DNA of 64,000 nucleotides, taken from NCBI RefSeq assembly GCF_945859685.1, contig NC_079147.1, positions 260,824,572 through 260,888,571 of the forward strand, given 5' to 3'. A program made the position numbers and the translations under genes. A model generated the notes under the pieces. That model was not told the origin of the DNA and searched no databases. It worked only from the letters and a program-made list of their open reading frames with translations. The stretch comes from Eupeodes corollae (Eukaryota > Arthropoda > Insecta > Diptera > Syrphidae). Shown one piece after another: positions 1-11,410 of the stretch. How positions within the stretch are numbered: the stretch's first letter is position 1; the number at the start of each line of letters is the position of its first letter.

Positions 1-1120
1 AGATTTCAAGGCCGCATATGACAGCATTTACAGGGACCAGCTGTATAGAGCCATGTCTAGTTTTGGCATCCCTGCCAAACTCGTCCGTTTGTGCAGGATG
101 ACCATGGAGAATTCACGCTGCTCCATAAAGGTTGGAAACAACTTAACAGAACCTTTCGATGTCAAAAAAGGTTTTAGACAAGGTGATGCGCTGTCATGCG
201 ATTTTTTTATCATCGTGCTTGAAAGAATAGTGCAGAGCTCACACGTCAACACTAGAGGCACTATCTTTCAAAAGTCCGTCCAATTACTAGCATATGCTGA
301 TGACATTGACATAATCGGAAGAACTCAGCGTGATGTCAATGGGGCTTTTGTGAGTATTGAGGCAGAGGCGGCAAAAATGGGTTTAACGGTTAATGAGGGC
401 AAAACAAAGTACATGCTGTCGTCTAGAAAGTACATACAACACCGACGTCTTGGTCAAAACGTCACAATCGACAGACGTAACTTTGAGGTAGTCAAGGACT
501 TCGTCTACCTAGGCTCTGCTGTAAACGCAGAAAACAACACCAGCGCTGAGATCAAACGCAGAATAACTGTTGCTAACCGCTGTTTCTTTGGACTAAGAAA
601 TCAATTTGAGGTGGTAAAGTCGTCTCTCGAGGGACCAAAGTGTTGCTATATAAGACCCTTATCATCTCCGTCCTGCTATACGGTGCAGAAGCATGGACCA
701 TGACAAAAGCGGATGAAAGCACCTTGGGTCGCTTCGAGAGAAAAGTTCTTCGTGTGATCTACGGTCCCGTATGCATCGAAGGGGAGTGGAGAAGAAGATG
801 AAACGACGAACTGTACGGGCTGTACAGCGACGTAGACTTAGCCAGCAGAGTAAAAGTCCAACGACTAAGATGGCTGGGTCACATAGAGCGCATGGAAATA
901 ATGCTCCGGCCCGGAAAGTCTTCGAATCCGCACCCACAGGGCAGCGCAGTAGAGGAAGACCGCGAATCAGGTGGCGCGCACAAGTGGAAGGTGACCTCAC
1001 CCAACTTGGAGCGCGAAACTGGAGACACCTAGCTAGGGACCGAGCTAGATGGAGAAGTTTGTTGGGTGAGGCCCTAGTTCAAACAGGACTCTAACGCCAT
1101 CTTAGGTAAGTAAGTAAGTA
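1..1120 (+). mobile_element. RTE-clade non-LTR retrotransposon, 3' fragment (copy 3)
   Basis: This is the 3' part of an RTE-type LINE cut by the left window edge. Codons from about base 5 to 640 encode the reverse transcriptase palm: an FKAAYDSIYRDQ block, RQGDALSCDFF, the catalytic box AYADDIDIIG near 290-315, then the thumb. A frameshift near 620 moves the reading to the C-terminal region (GAEAWT, GEWRRR, DELYGLYSD, RWLGHIERM), which carries an in-frame stop near 800. The element ends in a tandem (TAAG)n tail at 1101-1120, a typical RTE 3' end. It is clearly more diverged from the copies at 32.7 and 41.4 kb than those are from each other, so it is an older insertion or another subfamily. 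It is not functional. Confidence 0.9.
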
Positions 1121-1149
1121 TTTTAAAGAGTTGAGGGCAAGGCTGTTTT

Positions 1150-1490
1150 TCCCACACTATCAATGTCGGCTTGTAAAAGGATACGATCATGTGTAAACTT
1201 TTTTATTTTAAAAATCTTCATGTCATCAGCAAAAATGAGAACTTTACTTGAGCGTAGACATGACGATACGTTGTTAATAGACAGGATGAACAAAAAAGGG
1301 CTAAGATGGCTTCCCTGGGGAACACCAGATTGAGAGCAACAAAAGGTTCTGAATTACAATTTCTAAGTGTTGCCTGCTAAGAAAAATAGTTAAAAACCAA
1401 GAGCTTTAAGTTTAAAAAAAAATTACGTGGCTAAGTTAGTCAAAAGCTTTAGAAAAGTCAGTGTATACACAGCAACTTCATAACCTTTTA
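1150..1490 (-). mobile_element. Jockey-like LINE reverse transcriptase fragment
   Basis: Read on the minus strand, this stretch gives recognisable RT blocks: YTDFSKAFD near 1470, then GVPQGSHLSPFLFIL near 1330, then LIFADDMKIFKI near 1230. These are RT motifs A, B and C of a Jockey/CR1-type element. A stop follows the AFD motif and the frame is broken, so this is a relic. It abuts the 3' tail of the RTE fragment at 1120. The same motif order appears in the larger relic at 36.6-37.9 kb. Confidence 0.75.
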
Positions 1491-2287
1491 CAGGTTTTAA
1501 ATGCTTAAAATAATTTTTTTTAACAACAAAAAGTGTAATTGCGCATTTATTTTTTTGTTAAAATGTATTTTTCTATTTTCCGGACGGAAATTAACTTTCC
1601 TGATCAGCTGATACTTTTATGTCCAAAAGTGAAACGAAACATTCCACTGATTTGTGTTCCAATTTCACACAATTCCAATGACAGATTTCTGTTAATAAAA
1701 AATTTCTTGTCAATGACAGACATTTTTATTGATAGCTATAAACGACCTGTCAAAAAATTTCCAATGTTTGTTTTCAGTGATAAAAACCAATGGTAGCTAT
1801 AACTGGCGCTTTATTGCTCACTGTTTTGAGAAGAAAAAATGAGCACTCTAAAAATTTAAATGGCTGTAACGAAAAATATACTTATTATCAACTAATGACA
1901 TTTTTAAGTAAGCCGTTGTAATGTTACCCTAAAGCTCATTGCTACAAATGAATACTTTTGATTTTATTTTATTGAAAGGATTTTTGATAAAATGTTTTAA
2001 AAACTGATCATAAAATTAACAACAAAAAAAAACAAATGTATCTAATTAAATAAAATAGCATAAATAAACTGACGAATGAATTTACAGTTTCCGGTTTTTA
2101 GTACGAGTACTTTATGTTAAAATTTAAAAAACCTGTTCGTTTGTATTTATAGCGTGTGGATAAATGTAGCGGATTAAATCTCTTCTAGCTGCGTGTCTTC
2201 TAATCATTAATTGTCATTATATTTCTAACATTTTGTATGTAATTACAAGTAACACAATTGATTTATAAATAACCAAAAATTACTTAC
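1491..2287. other. AT-rich non-coding stretch (probable intron)
   Basis: No convincing gene or RNA is seen. If the carrier exon ending at 2288 is real, this stretch together with the RTE and Jockey relics to its left is part of that gene's first intron. The open frame at 1539-1796 has no recognisable similarity or coding character. Confidence 0.4.
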
Positions 2288-2350
2288 ATCTAACGGATTA
2301 CTAAATAATCCAGCGCACATGGCAGCTGTACCACCCAAAAGATAATCCAT
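2288..2350 (-). CDS. First coding exon of a probable SLC25A34/35-type mitochondrial carrier (partial)
   Basis: On the minus strand an ATG at 2350 opens 21 codons reading MDYLLGGTAAMCAGLFSNPL plus D, followed directly by a GTAAGT donor at 2287. This matches the start of SLC25A34/35 carriers: a short N-terminus, a GG.AA first transmembrane helix and an NPL(D/E) element where the first PX(D/E) carrier signature begins. An in-frame stop lies about 60 nt upstream with no other ATG between, supporting this start. The expected next exon (VVKTR-like) was not found between 1 and 2287, so the rest should lie left of the window. The family resides in the mitochondrial inner membrane; the substrate cannot be told from this exon. 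The call rests on one short exon. Confidence 0.55.
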
Positions 2351-3659
2351 ATCTTCTTCTAATTTAATGGGAGCTTTTTTGATATTGTTAAAGCTCTGTT
2401 TTATTTACAAACAAACTGACGCGACAGTACGAAGAACCGGTAAAGTGCCATTAGGTCATAACATATATCTATATTATTCAAAAATGAAAAGAAACACACG
2501 ACAGTGTGAACGACGCGCGTATTTATTTTAAGAACTGCAAAATTCGTAAATAAAAATAATATAGTGCAACACCCGAAATAATTGACATTAATCAACGTAA
2601 TAGCACATTTAGTCACGTTTTTGCACTATCTCGATGCAAAATTATGTAAGAAATGGAAAATTTCAAATCGAAACACTTATATTACAACTAAGAAATATGA
2701 ATAAAGCGTGTTTGACTATTATAAATTTAAACTAACACTTTATATGTACAAAAATTGTATCACTTAATTTGTTAATTATACTCTTCGGGATAATTTGATT
2801 GATAATAAAACTTTATTCAGAAACGAAGGTTAATTTGTATTAAAAATAGTATCAGCAAAATGTTATAATTTTGATTAGGTTAACACTATAATTTTGACCT
2901 ATCCACAATCAAAATTCACGCACAAATATGTCATTGTTTTAAGACATCCGATCCATGTTTAGCGGCTTAGGTAGAGTGTGTTGTCTTTTCTAGTGAAACA
3001 CCTTCCGCCGTTGATTGTTTTAAACTAAAATCTTCTTCTTCATTTACATACTAGAAGTATAATAAGTCAATGAAAATTGTAGTCTAATCTGCAAGATACC
3101 GTGACAGTGACAGTTCAGAATCTGTACAATTGACATACAAGATTAGAACTGATAGTTTTGTTTTTTCTTTCATAAAAACGTGTGTTTGAGCTTTATATAC
3201 TTTAGACAATTCTTCAGACGTTTGCATGATAAAGTGGGCAAATATAACGAGACATAACTGATAAAATATAAAAAAGCAATAACATTTCCTGTTTTAAATT
3301 GAATGCGATAAGACATATTGAATAATAGACTAATATTAACTCATTATTTTGTTTTCATCGATCTATAGCATGTTTTTGAAACTATTTATTATTTATATAC
3401 TATAGTAACTTGAATAAGGTTTTAATTATATTTAAATTTATTTTATGTTTAAGTTTCATCCAACATATTGAAACCATTTTTAGAATACCATTTTAAATAC
3501 TTAACGCATGCCATCAAATATTATAACGACGTTTGTTTCACTCAAAAGAGTAATTTTAAAATCAATTAAAAGTTTGTGAAAACAAACTATTATGAAAAAA
3601 AACATTTAAGAATAATTAGTTTTACTTTACTTTGCAATGATTTAAAATGTTTGATTATA
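2351..3659. other. AT-rich intergenic DNA
   Basis: This lies upstream of the putative carrier exon and may hold its promoter and 5' UTR. I see no coding exon, RNA gene or clear repeat. Confidence 0.4.
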
Positions 3660-3853
3660 CAGGGACCAGCAAAAAGATCTCCCATATTTTAAAAGGTTAA
3701 ATAAACAGAAAAATTTTATTGAATTTTATAAATTAAATACTATGCCATTTTACTAAATAAAATAATTACTTAGTTTTAAACATTACCATTTTATCTATAA
3801 ATAGCTTTAAATATAAACGTCTAAAAATACGGGAAGTTTTTTGCCGGATTCTG
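3660..3853. mobile_element. 194-bp MITE (family shared with 48.8 kb)
   Basis: Imperfect terminal inverted repeats of about 30 bp bound this stretch: left CAGGGACCAGCAAAAAGATC, and the right end read backwards CAGAATCCGGCAAAAAACTT. TA dinucleotides flank it at 3658-3659 and 3854-3855, as expected for Tc1/mariner-type insertion. Both ends closely match those of the element at 48842-49217, which still carries transposase sequence. This copy has no coding capacity and is best read as a deletion derivative. Confidence 0.8.
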
Positions 3854-5114
3854 TACAATTACGAAAACACTAATAGATCCTGAAAAATTAAGGTTCTGTT
3901 TCACGATACAAAACTAAATTTCTGTTAAATTTAATAACTTGCCTGTTAAATTTCACATCCGTCCTTTTCATAAATGTTTGTACTAACTACTTGTAATTAT
4001 TGCAGTTTTGCAATATTATTAAGGTTTTAACAAACACGAGTTGAGAACAAAATGTAAAATTGTTTATTTTTTACTTGTCTTTGTGTAGCGGTAAAAATCT
4101 CTCTAATAATAATCTAATACATTTCTCGAAACTCCTTTCTTCAAATGCACCCTTAAGTCGACTTCGTCAAAAGATTTCATTTAGTTTGTTTTTATTCGAA
4201 ATCCGTGATTTCTTCATAATGCTGAAAAGAATCTTATCGAATTTATTCTTTCCCGAGGGATATCAAATAGAATATATGTTTTGATTAAAAAAGAAAATCA
4301 AATTGTAGCTCGTTACGATAGTACTTTGAATACTATTAACTGTCACCAAATAACTTACTTGACACATTAACTTCTAGTTAAACCTTTCCACTAACTGTGA
4401 AATACTAATCGAATTTTATCTGTTGATAAAGTTTCAAGAAGCGGAACTGTGGCCTTATTTTTAAGTTTTCAAACGGACCCTAATCTCATTTTGAAAATGA
4501 TGTTCACATTTCAACTTTTTGACGTCGCATAATTTTTTCTCGCTGTCAGTATTTCTTTTTCATACTTTAATTTATGTCTAACTTTTTTCTATCATGCATC
4601 TCTCTAGCGCAATTTGTGTTTAGGTATTACTTTCTTATGATAAGTCCCTGAGACATCCCGAACATTTTGTACTAAATGTCTATTAGGTTAATTTTCAAGG
4701 ATTTATATTTAATTAATTTAGCCCGTTTTAATTTAAATTACAACTCTGTTATCGAACATCTGTATAAAATAAACATCTGTATAAATCAAACATAGACAAA
4801 CAAAATCAAATTAAAATCAAACATACCTGTTTTCCAATTCAGCACTTTATTCAGCAAAAAAAAAAACAAGACTTTCAAACTGTCAAAAACATTAAATTCG
4901 ACTTTCGAATTTGCAGGCTACATAATTATTAAATAGAATTTAATTATTTTTCTTGTAACTAATGCTATAATGCACTTTTTATTAGTAAAACATAACAAAA
5001 AAGGTATACATTTATGCTTCCACGTTTAGCGTTGCGTACTACTGATTGTGTAGTACGTGCATTAATAACTCCTTAAACTAAAAGTTGAAAATAATGCTAT
5101 TTGGAGTTGCTTTG
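3854..5114. other. AT-rich intergenic DNA
   Basis: No gene supported. The open frame at 4060-4284 has no recognisable motif. Confidence 0.4.
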
Positions 5115-5117
5115 TTA

Positions 5118-6098
5118 AGCGGCATATACACACATCAAAATCTCATCAAGCATGTGGGAGCGTTTTTGTAAATTCTTTTTCGAGTTGAATACACACACAT
5201 CAAGCATGAGGCATCAAGCAACATTTCTTCGTAGATTTTGGATGTGAATGGATGTGCGGATTCTTTGTTAGAAAAACATGAGTGACATGGACGATTGTTG
5301 CATAGCTCTGGGACTAGCACTGGCGTTAAAAATGAATAAGACAAATTTGCGGTAAAAGCGGATCTGGATGAAAGAGTGGCTGAAAAAACGAAATCAGTTT
5401 ACACATGAAAATCTTTCGAATGAACTGAAATTAAGTTCGCCAAGTGACTTTAAAAATTTCGTTCGCATGAACGAGGACACATACAACCAACTTCTAGAAA
5501 TGATAACACCCAAAATTATCAGAAAAGAAACCGAAATACGAGAAGCTGACCTGTTAGTCAACGTCTGTCAGGGATACATTTGCAGACTTAAAATTCATCA
5601 GTGCTATTTCTGAACAGTCTATTGGTCGTATTGTCATGGAAACGTGCAAAGCTATTATTGAAGCTCTTAACGATCATATCAAAGTAAATAAAACTTTATT
5701 TTTTCAATGTAAATATTTTTAATTTGTATTATTTTCTCTGTATTTTAAATCAAAATTAGAAATATAATTATTTAAATGACGAAAAATACCTTCAGTACAA
5801 AAAAACTTCAGTATTTTGGGGAGAAAACTCCGCTGCCTCCTCTTCCAGCTCTGACGTTAATTCCCATACTTCGATAATGTTTTGTGGCGATACCGAACCC
5901 AAGTTTTCATCAGCATATGAAAATTCGGATGCTGAACTCTGTATATTGGGAGATATTATCATTTCTAAAAAAGTCGAACTTCCTGGGCTGATCTGGAATA
6001 ACTGGCTTGATACGATGTGCTTGGCCTACTCTTATCCTCCATCATGCACGTTAAAAAAAATTCTTCCGAATGAGCTTTTGATGCTCGTATATGCCACT
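5118..6098 (+). mobile_element. PIF/Harbinger transposon remnant with TTA target duplication
   Basis: The element is bounded by imperfect TIRs: left AGCGGCATATACACACATCA from 5118, right end read backwards AGTGGCATATACGAGCATCA to 6098. It is flanked by TTA at 5115-5117 and 6099-6101, the 3-bp TWA duplication expected of PIF/Harbinger. It contains the N-terminal part of the transposase and lacks most of the catalytic domain. At about 0.98 kb it is internally deleted and non-autonomous. Confidence 0.8.
5278..5680 (+). pseudogene. PIF/Harbinger transposase, N-terminal remnant
   Basis: From an ATG at 5278 the frame reads through an acidic start, meets an in-frame stop near 5353, then continues as WMKEWLKKRNQFTHENL, FVRMNEDTYNQLLEMITPKI and the RE(A)D segment typical of the N-terminal helical region of Harbinger transposases (usual pattern: Wv..Wl.kR..f.H.nLl..L, FlRM....F..LL..v.P.I). 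A small deletion near 5585 shifts the frame; the other frame continues as SEQSIGRIVMETCKAI, then meets a GTAAAT sequence that may be the old intron donor. The DDE region is absent. Dead copy. Confidence 0.75.
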
Positions 6099-6626
6099 TT
6101 AGTTGTTTAAAGCAATTTCAAACCGACCTAATGGCATATTCATATTATAAATAACATACTTTTTATTAAATTTTTGGTTTATATTTATTTAATGACAAAA
6201 GATATCATAACTACCCAAGTATTTAGTTATAACATTTTATGTTAACATCTGTTGCACTATTGTCACCGATTGTAAATTTATGTTCCGGTTACTCTCTGAT
6301 TGTACTTTCATCTATAATTTGAAGCCATTACAAATCCATTGACATTTTCCACTATTCCTTCCTCAGTAAGTGGATAAGCTATTATGAATTTTGGAAATAG
6401 AATATTCAATACTTTCTGGAAATACTTTCAGAAAAAACTTAGTGTTATAGGGGTTTAACCAAACTCCTTTATCAAAATCAAATCAAACTCTACTTTAATT
6501 TGACAGTAGTTACGCCATTTGACATTTTTCAAACAAACTAACCTTTTGTATTGAATATTTTTATTTATAAACAAAATAATACAAGAATTTCTAAAATCTA
6601 AATGATACCTTCACTTTTTACTCAAA

Positions 6627-7508
6627 ATGAACAAATTAAACGCTGCTCAGGTTGAAAAATTAATAACATTGATTAAAGAACATCCGATAATTTTCGACAA
6701 GAGTGATAAATATTACAAACATCCAACGAAGAAGGATGAAATATGGCAAGACATATCCGAATCTATAGGCGCTGAGGGTATTTTTGTTTTCGATTGTTTT
6801 TGTTTATTGTTGTTTCAATAAAACTTTACAATTTTGCGTATAGAACATGAGTGTAAGACCGCTTGGAAGTCTCTGAGAACCCAGTTTGTTAAGGCCTGCA
6901 ATAAAAATAAACCTAAATCGAAATCTGGACGGCAGACATCAGGAAAAAAGAATTATAAATATTACCACCACCTTTTATTCCTTAAAGATTCAATTTCGTC
7001 AAGAAAGTGAGTGATATAAGCATCATTCCTTTATGTTTCATTTATATTTGGTCTTTATAGGACGAGGCCTAGTAAGGGCGACAAATCTAATGAAAAACCA
7101 AATGAGAACTATGATGTTCTTTTATACGACGAAGATACTGAAGTCCAAGAAAGCAAAACCGATGTATTCTTCGAAAATATAAAACAGCCCTCGGTTTCCC
7201 ATAATAGCACCCCAAGGTCTAGTCCTTCACCATCAGACTCTCCAGACCGTGACAATGATCGTCAAGAAAATAATCTAAATGACACTAAGCACTTGAAAGA
7301 ATTATTCAATACCATCGTTACAGAAGTTAGGGCGTCGAAAGAAACCAGACCCCAACAAGACGACATAGAAACATATTTTGTTGTTATAGGCAATATGGTT
7401 AGGAATGCTAACCTGACGACATTTCAGAACCGACAAATTCAAAAGAAAATTTTCAATTTTGTATCTGATGAGCTTGACAAACTTGAAAACAATGAAACTA
7501 ATAAATAA
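6627..7508 (+). CDS. MADF-domain (MADF-BESS type) DNA-binding protein
   Basis: CDS join(6627..6777, 6844..7006, 7061..7508), 253 aa. The three exons join in frame across GT..AG introns of 66 and 54 nt. Residues about 5-100 form a MADF domain: LITLIKEHPIIFDKSDKYYK, the IW.DI.E.IG helix, then CKTAWKSLRTQFVKACNKNK, and a YYHHLLFLKD end. A polar, Ser/Pro-rich acidic linker follows, then a C-terminal helix near residues 210-245 (FQNRQIQKKIFNFVSDELDK) that resembles a BESS interaction motif. MADF proteins are Myb/SANT-related nuclear DNA-binding factors. PIF-type transposons in insects often carry a MADF protein as their second gene, and PIF remnants lie on both sides (5.1-6.1 and 7.9-8.9 kb). I found no TIRs enclosing this gene, so a host MADF gene, a domesticated one, or a transposon companion are all possible. 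The frame is intact, unlike its neighbours. Confidence 0.75.
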
Positions 7509-7870
7509 TGTTATTTTACAAACAAAAGTTGTGGAGAAAGTCAAATTCACTATTTGTAGCGCAGATTAGAAAAGTAAAGAATGTATTCTTAGAAAGTTGT
7601 CTGCACGGTTAATGATTCGGTTTAAAAAGTCAAATACAAAAAAGGGATGCTCCTTTACTCTAGATGTCAAATATTTTGTGTGCTATTTACCCCAAAGTTC
7701 CGTCAAGTTGAGAGAACGAATTAAATAGGGCAGGTTCAGGTGACAAAAGGGACTTGAAAGTAAGGCAAGTTTCTAGCATCTGATTGGCCAGCTTCCAAAA
7801 AAATGCCTTCCAATTAAGGCAACTTTATTGGAAAGTTGTATGAAAAGTAAGTCAAGAAAAATCTCCCTAA

Positions 7871-8925
7871 GGGGCCAGTTATAGCTTTCAGTAAAATGCA
7901 TCAGTAAAATTTGAAACAGGAGGAATTTGAAATGTTTTACTGATGAGCGATCATAGCAATCAGTAAATTTACGTCATTAAATTAAATGTCACTTTGAAGT
8001 TTCTATTTGAAGAGTTCGTTTTGTTATTCATTTGTTTGTTATCGTTTGTGCTTCTGTGAAATTAAGTTGATCTTATCATGGGTCGTGCAAAAAATAAACA
8101 AAATTTATTGATTGCAACAGCTTTGTGTATAATAAATAAAAGATCTTCTCAAAAAATACGACGCTTTCAAGTACACCCGCTTTTCCATGCTCGGAAGATA
8201 CATGGCGAATATTTTTCACTTATTGAGAGACTCGAGTTGTTCCCAATTAAGTTTTTTGAGTACTTTCGGATGAGCCGTCAGCAGTTCCAGTGTATACTTT
8301 TAAAAATTCGAAGTGATATCCAGCCTAGATTTAATTTGTTTCGAAACGATACCATAAGTGCCAAGGAGAAACTTTGTTTGACTTTAAGGTACAAAAATTT
8401 ATTATTTATTCGTGCCATTTTGTCTGAATACTTTTGGTCGTCTTTGGCATAAAGACACATATGGTTTTTCACTTAAAGTATTAATTTGGTTTCAAACTCT
8501 TTTTTTGAAGTCATTTTTGTTATTTTTTTAATTTGTTTTGCTAGGAAAATGTTGTTTACTTTCGATCATAACATCGAGCTTCGCGCCTCAGACAATTTTT
8601 TTGCTGTTGCTTTCATCAGTAAAATTTTTAATGATGTGATCGGAACAGCAAAAAATTGAAACACGAACAATAAAACGAAATGGAATTTCTTTTGACTTTT
8701 GGCAGTCAGCTGTTCAGTAAAATGAAATTTCATCATTAAAAAAATTAAAATGGATTTATAAATTAAATAAAACTTTAAATGCATTGTTTCTTTTTGAAAA
8801 AAATACTTCAATATAGGATTCATCTTATTGCATCAATCTTTTGTTAGAAATAAATCTATAACACGCTCAAAAACTAAAAACAAAAATTTTACTGATGGAT
8901 TTTACTGATAGCTATAACCGGCCCC
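7871..8925 (+). mobile_element. Second PIF/Harbinger remnant
   Basis: TIRs of about 40 bp: left GGGGCCAGTTATAGCTTTCA, right end read backwards GGGGCCGGTTATAGCTATCA, each followed inward by CAGTAAAAT repeats. The flanks are TAA on the left and TTA on the right, close to but not an exact TWA duplication. The element holds only the 5' part of a transposase gene. It sits inside the TIR element at 7738-9311 and so inserted later. Confidence 0.75.
8078..8452 (+). pseudogene. PIF/Harbinger transposase, N-terminal fragment
   Basis: From the ATG at 8078 the frame encodes a basic start followed by the conserved Harbinger N-terminal pattern: RRFQVHPLFHARKIHGEYFS, then FFEYFRMSRQQFQCIL, then NDTISAKEKLCLTLRY. 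In complete transposases this leads into FLATG....L and the DDE domain, but here the frame drifts after LTLRY and stops near 8450. It is a different subfamily from the copy at 5.3 kb. Not functional. Confidence 0.7.
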
Positions 8926-9311
8926 TTACTATCAAGTCAAATCAACTTATGTCAAAATGACAACTGATCATGTTTTTTTCATTCAAGTGAAAGCTGAGCT
9001 TTACTATTCTATAATTTGTTTATTTTCTGCACAAATCCATTTAATGTTTTCTGTGAAATGACTCCTTGTCAATTTAAAAAATACAAAAGACCAACCGTAA
9101 TGGACTTGTAGCTTGTCTGGGGAGTGTTTTGTAGACAATTATGTGTTTGGTAGGTCTTGTACTATGAACTCAATGTAGAGGTTTGTGAAGTAAAGTTCGG
9201 AATTTGAAATTTATGACACCTGGAAATCTAACTAATTGCATTGGACAAAATGTACGTTTAAAGAATGAACTTGACTGCAAATGAAGTCACTTATTTTGCC
9301 TGAACCTGCCC

Positions 9312-10954
9312 ATACACAAAGCTTGACACTTAAAAAAAAAAATAATTTTAGAGTAATTTAGCAAAATAAATAAGGGTTGCATTCTAATGACAGAATCTTT
9401 CCAAACATTCTTCAAAATAAGAAAAAGAATGAAGACCAGGAGTGAATTCTTTACTTATTTGTGAAGAACTACAAATTTAAAACACTTAATTTATCCGTCA
9501 AATTTGAATAAAAGAGGATTGGGTTCGTTTAAAAAATTTTATAAGAAAACAGACTTATTAACATAAAAATTGATGTTTTAAATTTATCTATTTTTGAAAT
9601 AAAATTGAATTTAAGCTCAGGTAAGTGATCTACGGTGACGATCATGACACGATGACAAAACTAATGTGAAAGCAACGTATGCAGTAATTTATTGGCGTTT
9701 TTCTTTTTTAGTTCAGAGCTGAGAACTGACTAGTGTCTGAGCGAACAGAGAAGAGTTCTGAGCAGAGTATGTTTAGAGCTCTCTGATTTAATTATGAAAC
9801 AACTTGAGCAATAAACTGTCATGATTTGAAAAACTGTCATAGCGTTGGTCCATTTCACGCCTGAAATAAATTTGATTCATGAAAATGCTATAAGCAATTA
9901 GTTTTTTTTCTAAATTATCTTACATTCTCCACTAGAGCGACAAACCTCTTCCGCCATTCTGAACTAAAAAAGATAAACGCCATATATTACATTTTCAACT
10001 GCACCGATTTAAGTTTCTTGGCGTCTTTCACATATGGCATATTGTCCAAGTTTTGTCCAAGGCCTGCTAGTAGCCAACTTCACGTTGATGCCGTCTATCT
10101 CTTAAAGCAACTAGTCGTTCTATAAGTTAAGTTAAGCGGAAACATGGAGAAACTTTCGGAAATTGATTTTTCATAAATCCATGTCTGTCATGTCAATGCT
10201 AAAAGCCTTTGTGAAACCCATGTTTCTATTCATTCGTATAGGGTTTTAATTTTGTATCGTGTACACCACCACGCTGGTTTTTTTTTACTAAACTCTCAAG
10301 TGTGGAGGACGTTTGGGAAAGTTTAGTTAAGTTAACTAAAAAAGATAATCTCACAATTAAGCAATTTTTATTTTCTATCCCTGAGCAGGGCACTGAGCTT
10401 AAAAAACAAACACTGTTCATGTGTTAAATCGGAGTGTTATGAATGCTTGAATTTCATTACATGAACTACCTTGCATATAGTCAATTTTAGGTTTTAAATA
10501 TTTGGAAATGGTTGGCTTTGACGTTCGTAACTTATTTCTAAAGAGTTCGATCAATCTCAAGAAGATTTTCTGAAGAGCCATGAAAAAAACAACAGTTGTT
10601 TGCTTTGTTTTCCAGTGACAACTTATTCAATTCGGTATCCATATCCATGTTTATAATAATTTTGATTACAAAAACAGCGTTTATCTTTTCTCTGAATATA
10701 CAAACCGAAATAACATCCTGACTTTTGCAAATTTATAAAACAAACATACCTTTTTACAAACTATGATATTGAAAGCGAAAAGGCAGCATACAAACAAACG
10801 GCACTTAAATTACTGTTACGGAATCAACCGGTGGGTGAACAGAACATAAACAACCAACTCAAACTTTTTATTATTTTAGGTATAATTAATTAAGCACATT
10901 TTAACTTAAATTCTTTGCCTTTAAACAAAATAAATATTTCGTAGTGATAGAAAA
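9312..10954. other. Intergenic DNA, no gene recognised
   Basis: AT-rich, with no supported exon. The segment around 10040-10090 weakly resembles a TIR found near 18.78 kb (a CTAGTAGCCAACTT-like motif), so a decayed relative of that MITE may lie here. This is not well supported. Confidence 0.35.
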
Positions 10955-11245
10955 ATGGACACGATACATTCATCAGCTATTATTACCTCAACTTCAGATA
11001 CAAACGATGAAGTTCTAGCGGCAGAGCTAACTCGTATAAATGAAGCAACTTCAAATGCAGCTGAACTGCATTTGCTCCAAGTCGAGCATGCCAAAATACT
11101 GTTGCTCCAAGTAAAGGAATCAGTTATTCATGCACGGAAAAAGAATGCACTCGAAATTGAGCAAATGAAACAACTTCATCAATTAAAACTTAAAAAACTT
11201 GAAATCGAGATAAAACGAAGTAATTCAAGTGGAGACAAAAATTAA
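10955..11245 (+). CDS. Small predicted coiled-coil protein, 96 aa, unidentified
   Basis: An uninterrupted 96-codon frame with an A at -3 and -4 (GAAAAATGG start context), a stop at 11243-11245 and an AATAAA signal at 11299-11304, about 54 nt past the stop. The protein begins with a Ser/Thr-rich segment. It then becomes a strongly amphipathic charged helix (residues about 25-90: Ala/Leu/Glu-rich, then IEQMKQLHQLKLKKLEIEIK), predicted to be a coiled coil. I do not recognise the family. It converges on the Gas41 gene, with stops 165 bp apart. It could be a small host gene or the C-terminal exon of a SANT/Harbinger companion protein, many of which end in such a helix. Confidence 0.45.
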   Translation: MDTIHSSAIITSTSDTNDEVLAAELTRINEATSNAAELHLLQVEHAKILLLQVKESVIHARKKNALEIEQMKQLHQLKLKKLEIEIKRSNSSGDKN

Positions 11246-11410
11246 GTTACATTTTTGTTCAGTATTACGCATGTTTTTTTAATTACTTAAAAGAAAGAAA
11301 TAAAATCTAAGAACCTGATATAAAGGTTTTCTAAAATTTTACATTTTTATTTTGGAGAAAGGAAGTAAAAAAGTAATAGCAAGTTTCTTTTTCAATCACG
11401 CTGCGTCAAA

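Larger units (their letters stand above)
7738..9311. mobile_element. TIR element, interrupted by a nested Harbinger copy
   Basis: Inverted ends GGGCAGGTTCAGG occur at 7738 and, reversed, at 9299-9311, with weaker similarity extending inward. Removing the inner element (7871-8925) leaves about 520 bp, a typical non-autonomous size. No coding capacity of its own was recognised. Flanking ATA trinucleotides might be a target duplication but are too short to prove it. Confidence 0.6.

Noticed and set aside
1101..1120. (TAAG)n runs here, at 35986-36005 and at 44227-44245 as independent microsatellites
   Set aside because: Each sits exactly at the 3' end of an RTE element and is best explained as its tail.
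5877..6110. 77-codon frame as a gene
   Set aside because: It runs through the right TIR of the Harbinger remnant and shows no domain.
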